Translations under genes and position numbers: made by a program | In this document: positions 10,239 through 20,672 of the stretch, in pieces | How the letters are laid out: every line of letters begins with the position of its first letter | How positions within the stretch are numbered: the stretch's first letter is position 1 | From: Epiperipatus broadwayi | Taxonomy: Eukaryota; Onychophora; Udeonychophora; Euonychophora; Peripatidae | Assembly: GCA_028023455.1 (NCBI GenBank) | Contig: JAQFVV010012530.1 | Span: forward strand, 1,366,001-1,430,000 | Direction of reading: 5' to 3' | Length of the DNA: 64,000 nucleotides | The notes under the pieces: generated by a model | Seen by the model: only the letters and a program-made list of their open reading frames with translations | The model's database searches: none | Told to the model about the DNA's origin: nothing

Positions 10239-11447
10239 ATAAATCTATTTCATGGAACAATGGAGTCCAAGCCAGGTTCCCAAAGTGTCATTTAAATGAG
10301 TTTGTAAATAACACCTACCTTTTATATTATATAATAAACTGGCAGTCAGATAATAGTGATTTTTTTCTGACAAAAATAAAAGGTAGGCCTTATTTTCAAA
10401 TTCATTTAAATAATTCCTTGGAGATCTGCACCCTATACATCAACAATGAAGATACTGTCGAAAATTTGCATGCATCTGTCAAAGTTATTGCCAGTTAATA
10501 ATATAATTGGTGAAAATAATTTAGACTTTGGAAAATTTAAAGCAACTTCTTGTTAAATTCAACTCATTCTGCTTTGATTTTATTCTATTTTCTCTCTCTT
10601 TTATAAAATAAGCTTTATTAATAGCACATTATATACAAGTATTAACATATGTATAAGACAATAAATGTAAGTTACATAACATATGAAACATAGCAAATTA
10701 AAATGCAAGAAATATAATTGGTGCTTCAAGGCAGATAAAGAATGATTCATATTTGTAAAATGTAATATTTTATGTAAGGACAAGTTTGCTTCCACTATCA
10801 ATAAAACTGAATTAATGCTGAAATAATAGACAATTCAGAAAAATGTACTGACAAATTTTGTTTATAGTTTTTGTTGGTAAGGATTTGAGAGCATTTAAGT
10901 ATGTTTTAGATCACATTTCTTCTTTTTTTTTTTAAGCCAATATTATAAAGCAATGAGCAAGTCACATGGTTCTAGGAATATGAACAATTACAATAACATT
11001 AAAGGGATGAAAGAATTTAATATTTTTCTTTAGCAATTGCTTGAGATTAATTATATACTTATGAAATACAAAAAGGCTTAAGAATGAGAATTATGGATAA
11101 AGTTTGAAAGATGTATAGTATATCTTCAGGATGGTACCAAGATTTAATTTAAATCAGTTGATGAAAAAAGTTTTGATAAGAATTATATTTAGTAATAAGT
11201 TAAACAGCGATTTCAAAAAAGAAACACCCATTATAGAATGTGGTTAAAACTTGAACTGTTGATAAGGTTGCTGTTAAATGTCTGTTATAAATCTCTAAAT
11301 GAGGTACCAACTAGAGATTTGATATTATATTGGGCCATCATATCTGCATACTCCATAGCATGGTCAGTGAAAAAGAAACAGCCTACATAGCTCTCCCATC
11401 TAACCGTTACCTCCTTTCATCTGCATCTTAACAATTTCTTTATAATT

Positions 11448-11617
11448 AAACCATTAAGCATCACATGATCACTATTCTTTATGCTTACACCAACTGTTTA
11501 CACAGAGGCAAAACTCTCTATATAGTAGCACTACTTAGTGCACAAACCTTCCTGCATCCATTGATTACTCTGGCTTGCACTGAGTGGCGCTACTATATGG
11601 AGAGTTTTGCCTCTGTG
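11448..11617 (-). repeat. Foldback family Z, short copy Z8, with 12-bp direct repeats
   Basis: Palindrome arms CAGAGGCAAAACTCTCTATAT (start 11502) and ATATGGAGAGTTTTGCCTCTG (ending near 11615), with a 50-base asymmetric tail on the left that also occurs in copy Z6 (ATCACATGATCAC and CTTTATGCTTAC). The perfect 12-mer TTCTTTATAATT lies at 11436-11447 and 11618-11629, exactly at the boundaries. Confidence 0.85.
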
Positions 11618-11969
11618 TTCTTTATAATTCCTATATGATTTACCTACAACTTTTATATTTTCTAAAATGCTTTCCCTTTCTTCATTTTCTCTTATTAAAA
11701 CTATTAATTCTAATAAACTTCCATTATAAATTTCTTCACCATATCCATCCATTCTATAACTTTTAAAATAACCCAGCTTTCATAATTCTTTCCAGGATAT
11801 TGTTAAATCTATTCAATACCTTATTTATCTTCCACCTCTATCTTTTTTTCTAGTTTTCCAATTTTATTCACGTAAAATTAAATACATTTTTTTTCTCTCT
11901 CATCAAATACTTATAAATTCTTTTTTAGCATTTCTAATTCCTCTTTATCTATGACTACATAATGAAAGA

Positions 11970-12100
11970 AGTAAATAACCAAATGGCTTTCCTGCTAGAG
12001 AGTTCATAAGTTTGAGCACCAGAAGTTCCAGCAATGAAATCAATCTGAAGATCTCACAATCCAGAGTGATACTCTGCCGCTGCATTAAACCAGGCAAGAC
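11970..12100 (-). repeat. SINE-Y copy 2, minus strand
   Basis: Read on the minus strand: CCTGGTTTAATGCAGCGGC, then CACTCTGGATTGTGAGATC, a B-box-like CAGATTGATTTCA, GAACTTCTGGTGCTC and ATGAACTCTCTAGC, followed by a diverged tail. Same family as the other Y copies. Confidence 0.7.
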
Positions 12101-12203
12101 ATCAAAGTAGACTTCAGATTCTGCCTTGACCATGTAAACTTCCATCCACTAGTTAAATTTTCAGTTCATCTTTCTCACACATTCTCTTTAATAATGCTCT
12201 ATA

Positions 12204-12330
12204 TTATTTAGTGCACTGGTACAGTATCAGATTCTGGAGTATGAGGTCTTTGGATAAATTCCATTCCTGACACCTCCAGCACTTAAACTTTTTATGTATT
12301 CTCAAGCAATAAAATCATTCATTTATTTAC
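12204..12330 (+). repeat. SINE-Y copy 3
   Basis: TTTAGTGCACTGGTACAG, then GATTCTGGAGTATGAGGTC, GGATAAATTCCATTCCTG, and TCTCAAGCAATAAAATCATTC. It lies inside the minus-strand LINE remnant. Confidence 0.75.
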
Positions 12331-13060
12331 TTTTATTATGCTCCATCCTGAATAAATTTTACATACGTCCACTTCTAGGAATAAATTCTTTATCCCGTCC
12401 TTTCTTTGCCTTATTATGTTTGTTTAGCTCCTTTCATTCACATTTATTACAGATAAATCTTATTCCTATAAAAATCTTGATTTCTCTCCACATATTCGTT
12501 TATTTACATGATATATTTGTGAAACAAAGTTTTATATTAACACCTTTGACTCTTCTTTTTAATGTTCTTTTTTATAACAATTTTCAGGCATCATGTGGAA
12601 AAAAAATATTTACATCCTTATATCTTCCAACATTCTATCTTCTTCCATACTGTCTTATTTTATTTGCTCTACTAAGTATAAACATGCCTTCCTTATCTAT
12701 TTTCAACATTACATCTTTAATCTTACATATATATCTCATTTTAGTTTAATGGGTAGTAAAAATTATTATCTCCTCTCTCTAAAAAATGTAACCCATCTCT
12801 ATTCAGTAAATCTATTTCTAACAAACGTATTTAAAAAATTTAACATCATTATTCTCACACAAACATTTTAGCCTCAGATTAATGCCACAAAAACTTATTT
12901 ATATTATCTTCACTATCAAATCTTGGAAATAATTTCATTACTCCTATTTGTGTATGCCTTTCCTTCAAAGTTGTAATCATATTCTTGAGATGTCTTATTG
13001 TTCTTCAGTACCTGTATTTGAAACATCATTTATCCTGACTAACATTACAACCTTTTTTTT
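12330..13060 (-). pseudogene. CR1-like LINE remnant with an SGNH-esterase-like domain
   Basis: On the minus strand, short frames read LVRINDVSNTGTEE (near 13045-13000), then TLKERHTQIGV and LFPRFDSEDNIN (near 12975-12910), then GINLRLKCLCENNDVKFF (near 12885-12832), then DGLHFLERG (near 12800-12771). This order (NDVSNTGTEEL, LFPRFD, INLRLK, DVKFxDY, DGLH) matches, from memory, the SGNH hydrolase-like domain carried by some CR1-type LINEs and other invertebrate transposons; DGLH would hold the catalytic Asp-His pair. The order is colinear but frameshifted with many stops. Below 12560 there is faint likeness to the start of a LINE endonuclease. The plus-strand open frames here are antisense shadows. 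Confidence 0.6.
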
Positions 13061-13415
13061 TTTCTATCATAACAATATCCAAAATCCCAGCACATGGAAA
13101 GAAGTACCCTTATATTTCTTCTTACTATTGTTTTAGCTATCATAGTCTCATATCTCTTAATTATTGAATCAATCAATATGTTCTTTCTAAATTTTAATTC
13201 CACCCTCTCTATAGCATATCTTGTAAATCAACTATTGCTAGTGGCATATCTGCTTCACATCCATTGTTTTTCCAGAATTACTCCTTCCACAAACAACTTT
13301 AATAGATATCAAAATTCAAAGTTAATTCCTCTGCTGCATTGCCTTTCTTAAATGACAAATCCTCATAGTCAAAATTGGAAGGTAAAATAATTGATATTTT
13401 ATTCAAGAGCTATTT

Positions 13416-13690
13416 TTCTACTTTAGCATCATCTATTGTAAGCTTGAATAATCAGTAGTTACCAGAAGGTAGTGCATTTTAATCCCTGTTCCAGAGCAGT
13501 TTTTGCCTTTTTTTTTCAATGAGAATTCAAAGTCGGAATCATTGTTACTTTGTTGATTCTGGATTTGAATTGTCTTCATTGATAAAAACAAAAGCTAGAA
13601 AACAAACTATAGATTAAATGATTCTACAATCTGGTAAACATTGATTAACTAAGCTTATAGATGGTGCTACAATAGAGAAGTACTCTTGTT
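13416..13690. repeat. Foldback family Z, copy Z2
   Basis: Left end CATCTATTGTAAGCTTGAATAATC and right part GATTAACTAAGCTTATAGATGG are inverted relative to each other. The core has a TTTGCCTTT block and CATTGATAAAAACAAAAGCTAG, diverged forms of the family Z centre. The right side ends with AGATGGTGCTAC, shared with several Z and X copies. Confidence 0.6.
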
Positions 13691-15250
13691 TCTAATACTG
13701 TAACAAGCTAAAAGAATCAATGTTTGTTGTGTTGGCTATAAGGGAGTTGCTAAACAATTTTTGTAAAGATACAAATCAGAGTTAATTAAGTTTGATAACA
13801 TTATTTTTATTAGGACTAACATAAATAGTCCCCCTCCCCCCTATTTATTTATTTATTTTTAAATTAAGCAATTTTGAATCCCCATTCAGCATTCAGTTTA
13901 CAAAACTTATGTCAGCATTACTATTTTATGATAATAAATATTGAAAGTTGTAATATTTTGGAGGATGCTAAAGGTGTATTTTATTTGCTTTATTCCAACA
14001 TTAAATGTTCCATTGCTTCTAAAATTCAATACCAGTATTGAAATAAAATTAAAAACTCAGCAGTCCATAATTGTGATTTGTAACAATTAGTTATATTGTT
14101 ATGTTCAGATGATAACCATATACCAGTCAGGCAGCGATAAAATAAATAAAAAATATTCACAGTAATTATATAACAAATATTTATTAATAATAAGAATAAT
14201 AATGTAAAAAAATTAGTAATTTGATAGTCTGTTAATTCACATAGTCTCTATAATTTATCCTTGAATGGAATAACAAACCAAATTACACATTTATGTCTCC
14301 AATTCAAATGTCTTTTGGACAACAATTATTTCCATATACTAACACAACTTTTTAAAATTCCATTTGAGTGTTGCACCACACACACACAATTCATCATATT
14401 CTTAATCATAATTCTACTACTAACTTCTTGCTGCAGTCATGGTTAGATTATAATTATTTACACCTCAGTGGTAAACATTTCTATCTGATAACCAGTACTT
14501 GCCATATTCAACTGTGTGGAAGTTTATTAATTTCAACTCTAATTTATTTGTAAATTTATATTTGCATATAAATTTTATTCAATTTTATTTAATATAGTAA
14601 TGGTTTCATATATTTTCTAGATTTTTTTTAAAGGGAAATTATTTTAATATTGAAATAATCTGTACTTATTTACAACTATTATGCAAACGTTTAAGGTGCA
14701 TGTAAAAAAGTTTAATCTTTCTAATTACAGACTTTCTGTACACTTTATAAATAATTAGAATAAAACATTAGTTTCTATACTTCCATTAAAAAGATTTTAA
14801 TATTAACTCATAAGTCGCAAGATATTTAAATTAATTTGTGTAAAGAAAATAGTGGATTTGAATGGGAAGAGAGTAATATCTTCACTCTCTCAAATCAAGA
14901 TGCTTCAGATTGGCCTAGATAATTAAGAATTTAGGTTAAAGATAAGGTAGCCACTCTTATCTTTATAAAGTTCCTATCTTTGATTGAGGTTTGAGAGATA
15001 CCTCTAAGGTCAAAAACTACATCATTTGGCTATTATACGAATGTTTAAGGTGCATGTGAAAAAGGTTAAAGTTTTTCTTTTTCTAATTAGACTTTCTGTG
15101 CCTTTGACAAATAATCAGAATGTATATATTTACAAAAAATAAGTGATCTTTATTTACAATATATTTTATACCCACTTGTATGTGTGTTTTTATTACTTCA
15201 GATCAACTCAGTACTTCATAATTGTGATTTATAACAATTATACATATCTT

Positions 15251-15560
15251 ATATAAATGCAATTTATCCATTCTATTTTGAACATATTTTAGCAAAAAAC
15301 CTTTTATTGTACATATATGCATACACAATCTTACATTTTGACTGTCCTGCAGTCTTCTTCAGCCACGTTTACTTAAATTTTTTAAAAGTAAAAAAATGTT
15401 TTTTTTTTTAATATGGCTCTGAAGAAGATTGCAGGACAGTCGAAACATAAGATTGGGTATGTACAATAAAAGGCTTTTTGCTAAAAAATGTTCAAAGTAG
15501 ACTGAATAAATTGAATTTATATAAGATGTTACAGCAAAATAAAGGAAGTGGTGAATTTGG
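15251..15560 (+). repeat. Foldback family W, copy W2, with 13-bp direct repeats
   Basis: Second copy of the W palindrome, with the same arms and the same right-hand tail (ATGTTACAGCAAAATAAAGG) as W1. The 13-mer TTATACATATCTT lies at 15238-15250 and 15561-15573, directly at the borders. The right arm has CTGAAGA at 15419-15425, a 5-bp stem GATTG/CAGTC at 15427-15431 and 15437-15441, then GAAAC at 15442-15446. The left arm, on the minus strand, has CTGAAGA at 15362-15356 with stem GACTG/CAGTC. Confidence 0.88.
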
Positions 15561-15808
15561 TTATACATATCTTGTTAAAATTTTAACACCATTAACATTA
15601 TTATATACAGTATTTCATTTACTTGAGTTTCAGACCATAGAATTAAATTATTTCTTTTTTATTATTTAATCTGTTTGATATCAGTACATGTCAGTTCGTA
15701 TGTTTGACTAGTGAAAAACAGTTAAATGCTCATTGTGGGCGCATCCATAATCATTTATTTTATATTATGAATTATTGTATAGTGTGATCAATCTATTGAT
15801 TTTTGTTC

Positions 15809-15936
15809 TGCTTGGTTTAGGATAGTAATAGAATATTAGATTCTGAAGTGTAAAATCTCCAGATCGATTCCAGATATGGCACTTCCGCATTTAAATTTAT
15901 GAACTCTTAAGCAATAAAGCCATTTGATTATTTATT
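15809..15936 (+). repeat. SINE-Y copy 4
   Basis: GCTTGGTTTAGGATAGTAATAG, TAGATTCTGAAGTGTAAAATC, B-box-like AGATCGATTCCAG, GGCACTTCCGCATTTAAATT and CTTAAGCAATAAAGCCATT. The best-preserved B box of the plus-strand copies. Confidence 0.78.
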
Positions 15937-15959
15937 AATAGATTTAATAATAATGTTCC

Positions 15960-16385
15960 AGTGAAAGCAATCAGTTTTTTTTCTAAACTGTCCACAGCAT
16001 CATTTTAGCCTGTCTGGATCATGAATTATGAAATGTGACATATTTTGTATCTTCACAAATTGTCTTCAGTACTCTCCCTGCCATCACATTATCATGCAAA
16101 CTATTTGATAATATATTTTCAATTTATGGTTTCACCGCAATACATAGTTTAAATCATTTTAAACATTTCAGTAGCAGTTTGCCCAAGTTAAATTGAATGT
16201 CAGCATGTTGTTTTATCCATTTTATGTCATAATTTGTGTTCCAGACATGCTAGTACTTTAACATTTTTGTGATAGTAGCTAAACTATATCACTATGCAGC
16301 ACTTGTATTGAGCCAGAGATGGTGCTACAGATAAGAATGAGCAAACCAATCATCTTTTCACTGAGATACATTGTGTAAATGAATT
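15960..16385. repeat. Foldback family X, copy X2
   Basis: Left end AGTGAAAGCAATCAG and TCTAAACTGTCC; right end AGATGGTGCTACAGATAAG to CAATCATCTTTTCACTG, complementary to the left end. The inner arms carry TCTGGATCATGAATTATGAAATG and the opposite TGTCATAATTTGTGTTCCAGA. Nearly the whole 420 bp can fold on itself. Confidence 0.72.
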
Positions 16386-16562
16386 TTGCAAGTATTGTTT
16401 TCATATATCCATGTTTCCATTCAACATATATGTAGCGAGTTCTTTCTATGAAGACATATTTGATAACTCAGCAATCAAATGGTAACATTTGGTGAGGATC
16501 ATATCGTAAACTTTTTGATTCTCATTACACGATTAATGTTCTAAAACAAAATTAAAGAAATG

Positions 16563-16665
16563 AGATGGTTTATTGCCCCGAAGTGCATAAAAAGTTCAAA
16601 TGTTGGAAGTGACAGCTGGGGCACGAACCCTAGACTTTGAATTTCAGGATCTGCTCAGGATCCAT
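16563..16665 (-). repeat. SINE-Y copy 5, minus strand
   Basis: On the minus strand it reads ATTCAAAGTCTAGGGTTCGTGC (here in parts), so the B box is close to canonical: GGGTTCGTGCC (complement of 16620-16630). It continues with CACTTCCAACATTTGAAC and GGGGCAATAAACCAT. It lies 190 bp before the acceptor of the next ODF2-like exon. Confidence 0.7.
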
Positions 16666-16851
16666 GTGATGATTGTTCAGTTCTAGTTCTTATAAAACAT
16701 CAAAATCCATTTAATTACTTTACTTCTACTTTGCAGCATGTATTTTGTATAATGTGTTTCCAAAACTTTATGCTATAGTTTTTTTAATTGAGATGTCCTT
16801 CTATATGGGATATAAAAGTAAATCTTTATTGTTTATTTTTTTATTATTTAG

Positions 16852-16944
16852 GAGAAAACTGCCTTTTTCCGAATCAGAGAATTAGAAACTGAAATTGCAC
16901 TTTTGAAGAAGGAATTAGAGCAAGAGAGGCAACAACATCAAGAG
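16852..16944 (+). CDS. ODF2/cenexin-like protein, internal exon
   Basis: A 93-base exon, 31 codons, phase 0 at both ends, between TTATTATTTAG and GTAAAG. The peptide runs EKTAFFRIRELETEIALLKK and continues ELEQERQQHQE, with clear heptads (L, I and A at a/d-like spacing) and many Glu, Lys and Gln, a continuous coiled coil. It joins in frame to the exon ending at 8992 and to the one starting at 27622. Nothing in it alone proves ODF2; the last exon carries the diagnostic part. Confidence 0.78.
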
Positions 16945-17589
16945 GTAAAGTATATACTTTTTATATTTTAAAATATATTGTAAAGATTATTTACAAATAA
17001 AGTCTTTAATAAAGTTACACATATGTAAAACAGAAGACAAAACATTAAACAAAATTATTCACACTAATGAAAGTTAGTAATGTCCGTTAAATTAACAATA
17101 AATATGCAAATAAGCAATGGCTGAAAGAATGATGTAGATACATTAAATGGGAAAATCTGCATCAACTCAATATTATGAAGAATCATCTTTACTGTCCGTT
17201 AAATATCTTTGCAATTAATATGTTTAGGTTTCATGGTAGCAATCATTCAAAAAATTTTCATGATATTGCAGTAGTCCATAGAATGGAGTGAATAGCATCT
17301 ACACTACAGCCACTTTTGAGTTAGGAATTTGATATATCATCACCAGTCTTCAGTAAATATTCTTATATGAATAAGAAGTCAAGATGACCAGAATTGTTTG
17401 TGGAAGACAAAAATATGAAAAGTTGTTTGTGCTAAAATAAGATTCTCAGTATAAAAGATAAAATATTACAAAGCTAATAAAAGTGCTCAATTTATAAAGT
17501 ATTTATTTTTCAATATTACTTTCTTACATCCAGTTGAATTATCATCATAAGTTATCTCCCAAAAAGTAGATTTCTAACACATTTCTCTC

Positions 17590-18720
17590 ACTTTCTCCAA
17601 ATCTTTGAATGCTTATACATATTTCCTTCTTAAGGATCTTTGTTCAACTTTTTTTTTTTTCTACTACCTTTCTCATTTTTACTATCTACAGCATGTTTAA
17701 ACATATTTTCTACAATTGTCTTACCTCAAAGAACATGCCTTATATAATTTTTTTTATTCTTTATAATTTCTTCCTCAATAAAGTCTTTTCAACACTTATA
17801 ACTTTGTCTTATTTCTTCATTCTCTTGAACATCTATAAGTACCAATCTTTTCTTAACTTTCCAACATCCTAAACAAAACCTTCAACAAATCTCATTCTTA
17901 AATATAATTCAATGTCTAGCAAAAATAATATCCTACGCATATTGAAAATTTATTTACACATTGCAAGTCTTGCTGTATTTTATTACTTCTGTCATCAACC
18001 AATCATGTGTTTAAAAGCTTTAACCTATTCCATACTTTCTCTTAATGTTTCCATCTCATTATCTATTTTGATCACCCTAGTTTTAGGTATTTTAATTTGC
18101 ATGCCAAAGGTTTTAGATGTTTAATCAGTTATACAATAAATTTTGTTAAGCTCAATGCTGATGCTAGCTCTAGTCTTATCAAAAGATCAACTCACCAAAG
18201 AATATAATAAACCGACTAAAATGTTAGCAACATCTTTCTTTTATGAATTAATATATTCCCTTCTCCTAATTGTTCAGTTATATACAATGTAATTAAATGC
18301 CCTCTACATATAAAAGATTAACAAAATCTTTGATAACAGGTGCAAGCCCCTCAAAACAGGAAATGAAGACAAAAATTGTTTTAAGAAGTGCAAAAGAGGA
18401 TGGGGCATTTAATTATATCATACCCCTTATTATATTTATCTTTTTCGGTAAAAGAACCATTTAATGTAAGACACATCTAAAATGTATACAAATTTCTTAC
18501 TCAGTTTATTTATTTCTGACCTATACTTTTCATTTTCAAAATGTCTAAGAAAGTAACTCAATTTACTTATCCAATAAATTTTTGAGATTAATTAAATAAC
18601 TATTAACTTTTCTTCCTTTCTCCATAATGGTTTTCAATACCCCACTTGTATCTCCTGACTCTACCTGTTATAAATCTAAATTGCTCATTAGGTGTAAATA
18701 TCTCTGATCTCATGTAAATC
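17590..18720 (-). pseudogene. LINE reverse transcriptase remnant, minus strand
   Basis: On the minus strand, pieces read in LINE RT order: FTPNEQFRFITGRV (near 18710-18670), VLKTIMEKGRKVNSYLINLK (near 18644-18585), TFGMQIKIPKTRVIKIDNEM (near 18115-18055), then RRILFLLDIELYLRMRFVEG (near 17930-17870). These resemble, from memory, the motif 2 region, the palm segment before the first Asp, the KTK-containing thumb and the C-terminal IELxLRxRFVKC block of invertebrate endonuclease-RT LINEs. The FADD-containing part between 18120 and 18540 is missing or unrecognisable. Many stops and frameshifts show it is dead. Plus-strand open frames at 17609-18124 are its antisense. Confidence 0.7.
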
Positions 18721-19154
18721 TATCTTCGCAAGATTCTCAATGTTACAATGACTGCATGCAGGATTAAATTTATTTTTTCTAAAACCACATTTTATTGCGT
18801 TAAACATTTTTATCCTTCAGAATGCTAAGAGGAAATCTGATGACTGCACATTTGAACATAGATTATGGGACAAATATCAGCCAATTTTTTCAATTCCTTT
18901 AATAATTTAATTGGAATGTCATTGAAAATGTTTAATTTTTCCTCCTCACATATTTAAATGATTCCTTTATCTAATATATGACATAAACTTATTACTTCTT
19001 CCATATAAATTAACTGCATACTCTTGCTATTTTTTCAATGTTTCTAGAAATAAATTGGTTTTATCTTTAGTTATAAATTTATTCTTTTAATTTTGCCTTT
19101 TTTCAATCAATCACTTAATTCTATTACATATTGGATCAAAATAAAGAGCAATTC

Positions 19155-19460
19155 ATCACTAAACAAACCCATAGTATGGTTGAGTATCACTGTTTATCAG
19201 ATGGTAATGCCTTTAAATCCCCATTGCCAGACCAGTTTCTAGCTTTTGCTTTTATCATTGAGATTTGGAATTCAAAGCTGGGAATAATAGTTATTCATTT
19301 AGCACCCACCTTGAATAATGGAATAGGATTAAAGTTGACTGTAAATGAATTCTAAGTATTGTTGATGACTGCAAGTCATACTGGTTTAGGGATTTAAATA
19401 CACTTTCATCTGCTAATCATTAATTCAGCATTACTATAGATGGTGCTAGCGTGGAGAGTT
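19155..19460. repeat. Foldback family Z, copy Z3
   Basis: Central inverted segments include GACCAGTTTCTAGCTTTTGC, a diverged copy of the family Z core, and AATCCCCATT against TTTAGGGATT. The right end is CACTTTCATCTGCTAATCATT followed by ATAGATGGTGCTAGCGTGGA. The open frame at 19131-19355 is inside it and is not a gene. Confidence 0.6.
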
Positions 19461-19556
19461 GCTCGTTTTATTATGTATTGTATAAAATAAAAAATTAAGT
19501 GATTTGTTCTTTTATTAAATCAAATTCATCTTTGTAATTCTTCCATTTATCACATG

Positions 19557-19725
19557 ACTTCAGCTTTTCACACCTATATGCCACTTACTGTAAGCTTCTG
19601 CTTAAAACTAGTCCAGAGATATTGGATGGGACAGCACTGGGCAGGGATTTGTTAAGCAGTATTATCTGGCATCTATTAGCTACCAAAACTTACAGTAGGT
19701 GGCATAGAACTGTGAAATCTTTCAT
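19557..19725. repeat. Foldback family Z, copy Z4, compact
   Basis: CTATATGCCACTTACTGTAAGC at about 19573 is the reverse complement, with few mismatches, of CTTACAGTAGGTGGCATAGA at about 19690. Between them are AAAACTAGTCCAGAGA and GCAGGGATTTGTTAAGCAG, core motifs of family Z. Confidence 0.7.
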
Positions 19726-20555
19726 TTCTACTAGCTTTATTCACTATTATGACTTCCATGCATATGTATATCTACAGAATTCATATTTCCAATTATGTTT
19801 GCTCTTCCATTTTATTCATTTCCTTAATGATAATCCAATGATTTTTTTCATAAACTGTTATCTCTACTCCAGAGTATTTTAAATAAATATGGACTATTTT
19901 CATCTTTTATATGAATTTACTTTGCCAGACAACCTGTTACTTTTGATATTTATTTATTTGGAACATTTTTCCTTAATATATCCCTGTCAGTTTGTGAATG
20001 GATTGTTTTTTTTTTGCTTTATCTTAATCCTTATTCTTTTAAAAGATAATTATTTATATATTGAGATCAAATTAAAATATGATTTCATTAAATTAAATTA
20101 TTATATTTAATGTAGAAATTAACAAAATCCAGAACCTACTAAGTTGAGTATTATGAAATTAAATTAAAAAATATATTGAATGTGGTTGGTTTTATCTCTA
20201 GTACATGATTACCAAAAGGCATACAAAAATAATGTGTGGATGATCTGCAGCTCCCTCTAAGTTATTTTTGATGAAAGCAAGCACACATCTTTTATAATAA
20301 TTTCTTCTCACTCCAAATTGGTTTCTCTGGTCTTTTTAATATCCATGCTATTATATTTCTATATCCACAAGCTGTGGTAAAATTGAATCAATAACACACA
20401 CACATTGAAGGAATATATAAAACTGAAGTTTAATTAAAGGAGACCATGTAATTGCTTTTTCTTATCAATTTATTACATTATAAGTGTTAATATATAATTA
20501 ATGTTGTGTAAGATATGTATTCATGGTCTTATGTATTCTTATTTATAACGTCAAA

Positions 20556-20672
20556 CTGCCTAGTTTAGTACAACAGTAGTGTTAGACTATGGGGTGTAAA
20601 TTCCTTGGATTGATTCTATTTCTAGCACTCAAATTTGTTCTGAACTCTGAGCAATAAAGCTGTTCAGGTTTT
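20556..20672 (+). repeat. SINE-Y copy 6
   Basis: CTGCCTAGTTTAGTACAACAG, GACTATGGGGTGTAAATTCC, GGATTGATTCTATTTCTAGC and TCTGAGCAATAAAGCTGTTC follow the family layout. Confidence 0.72.

Larger units (their letters stand above)
8993..16851 (+). other. ODF2-like intron, repeat-filled
   Basis: Bounded by GTAAGT and a TTATTATTTAG acceptor. It holds SINE-Y copies, foldback copies W1, Z (two), W2 and X2, and a minus-strand LINE remnant, each listed separately. Stretches at about 8993-9330, 9470-9970, 10240-11430 and 13700-15230 are AT-rich with nothing I can assign. A C-rich run near 13831-13842 and a CA run near 14379-14389 are simple repeats. Confidence 0.7.

Noticed and set aside
10166-10498. 110-codon plus-strand frame
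   Set aside because: Starts inside the right arm of foldback W1 and runs out into AT-rich sequence; no homology or splice support.
11531-11752. 73-codon minus-strand frame with a helical peptide
   Set aside because: Its C-terminal third is foldback Z8; the rest may be retroelement debris but I cannot name it.
12294-13351. Overlapping plus-strand frames of 60-150 codons
   Set aside because: They are pyrimidine-rich, low-complexity and lie antisense to the SGNH-bearing LINE remnant; no splice or family signal.
17609-18124. Plus-strand frames of 87 and 70 codons
   Set aside because: Antisense to the LINE reverse transcriptase remnant.
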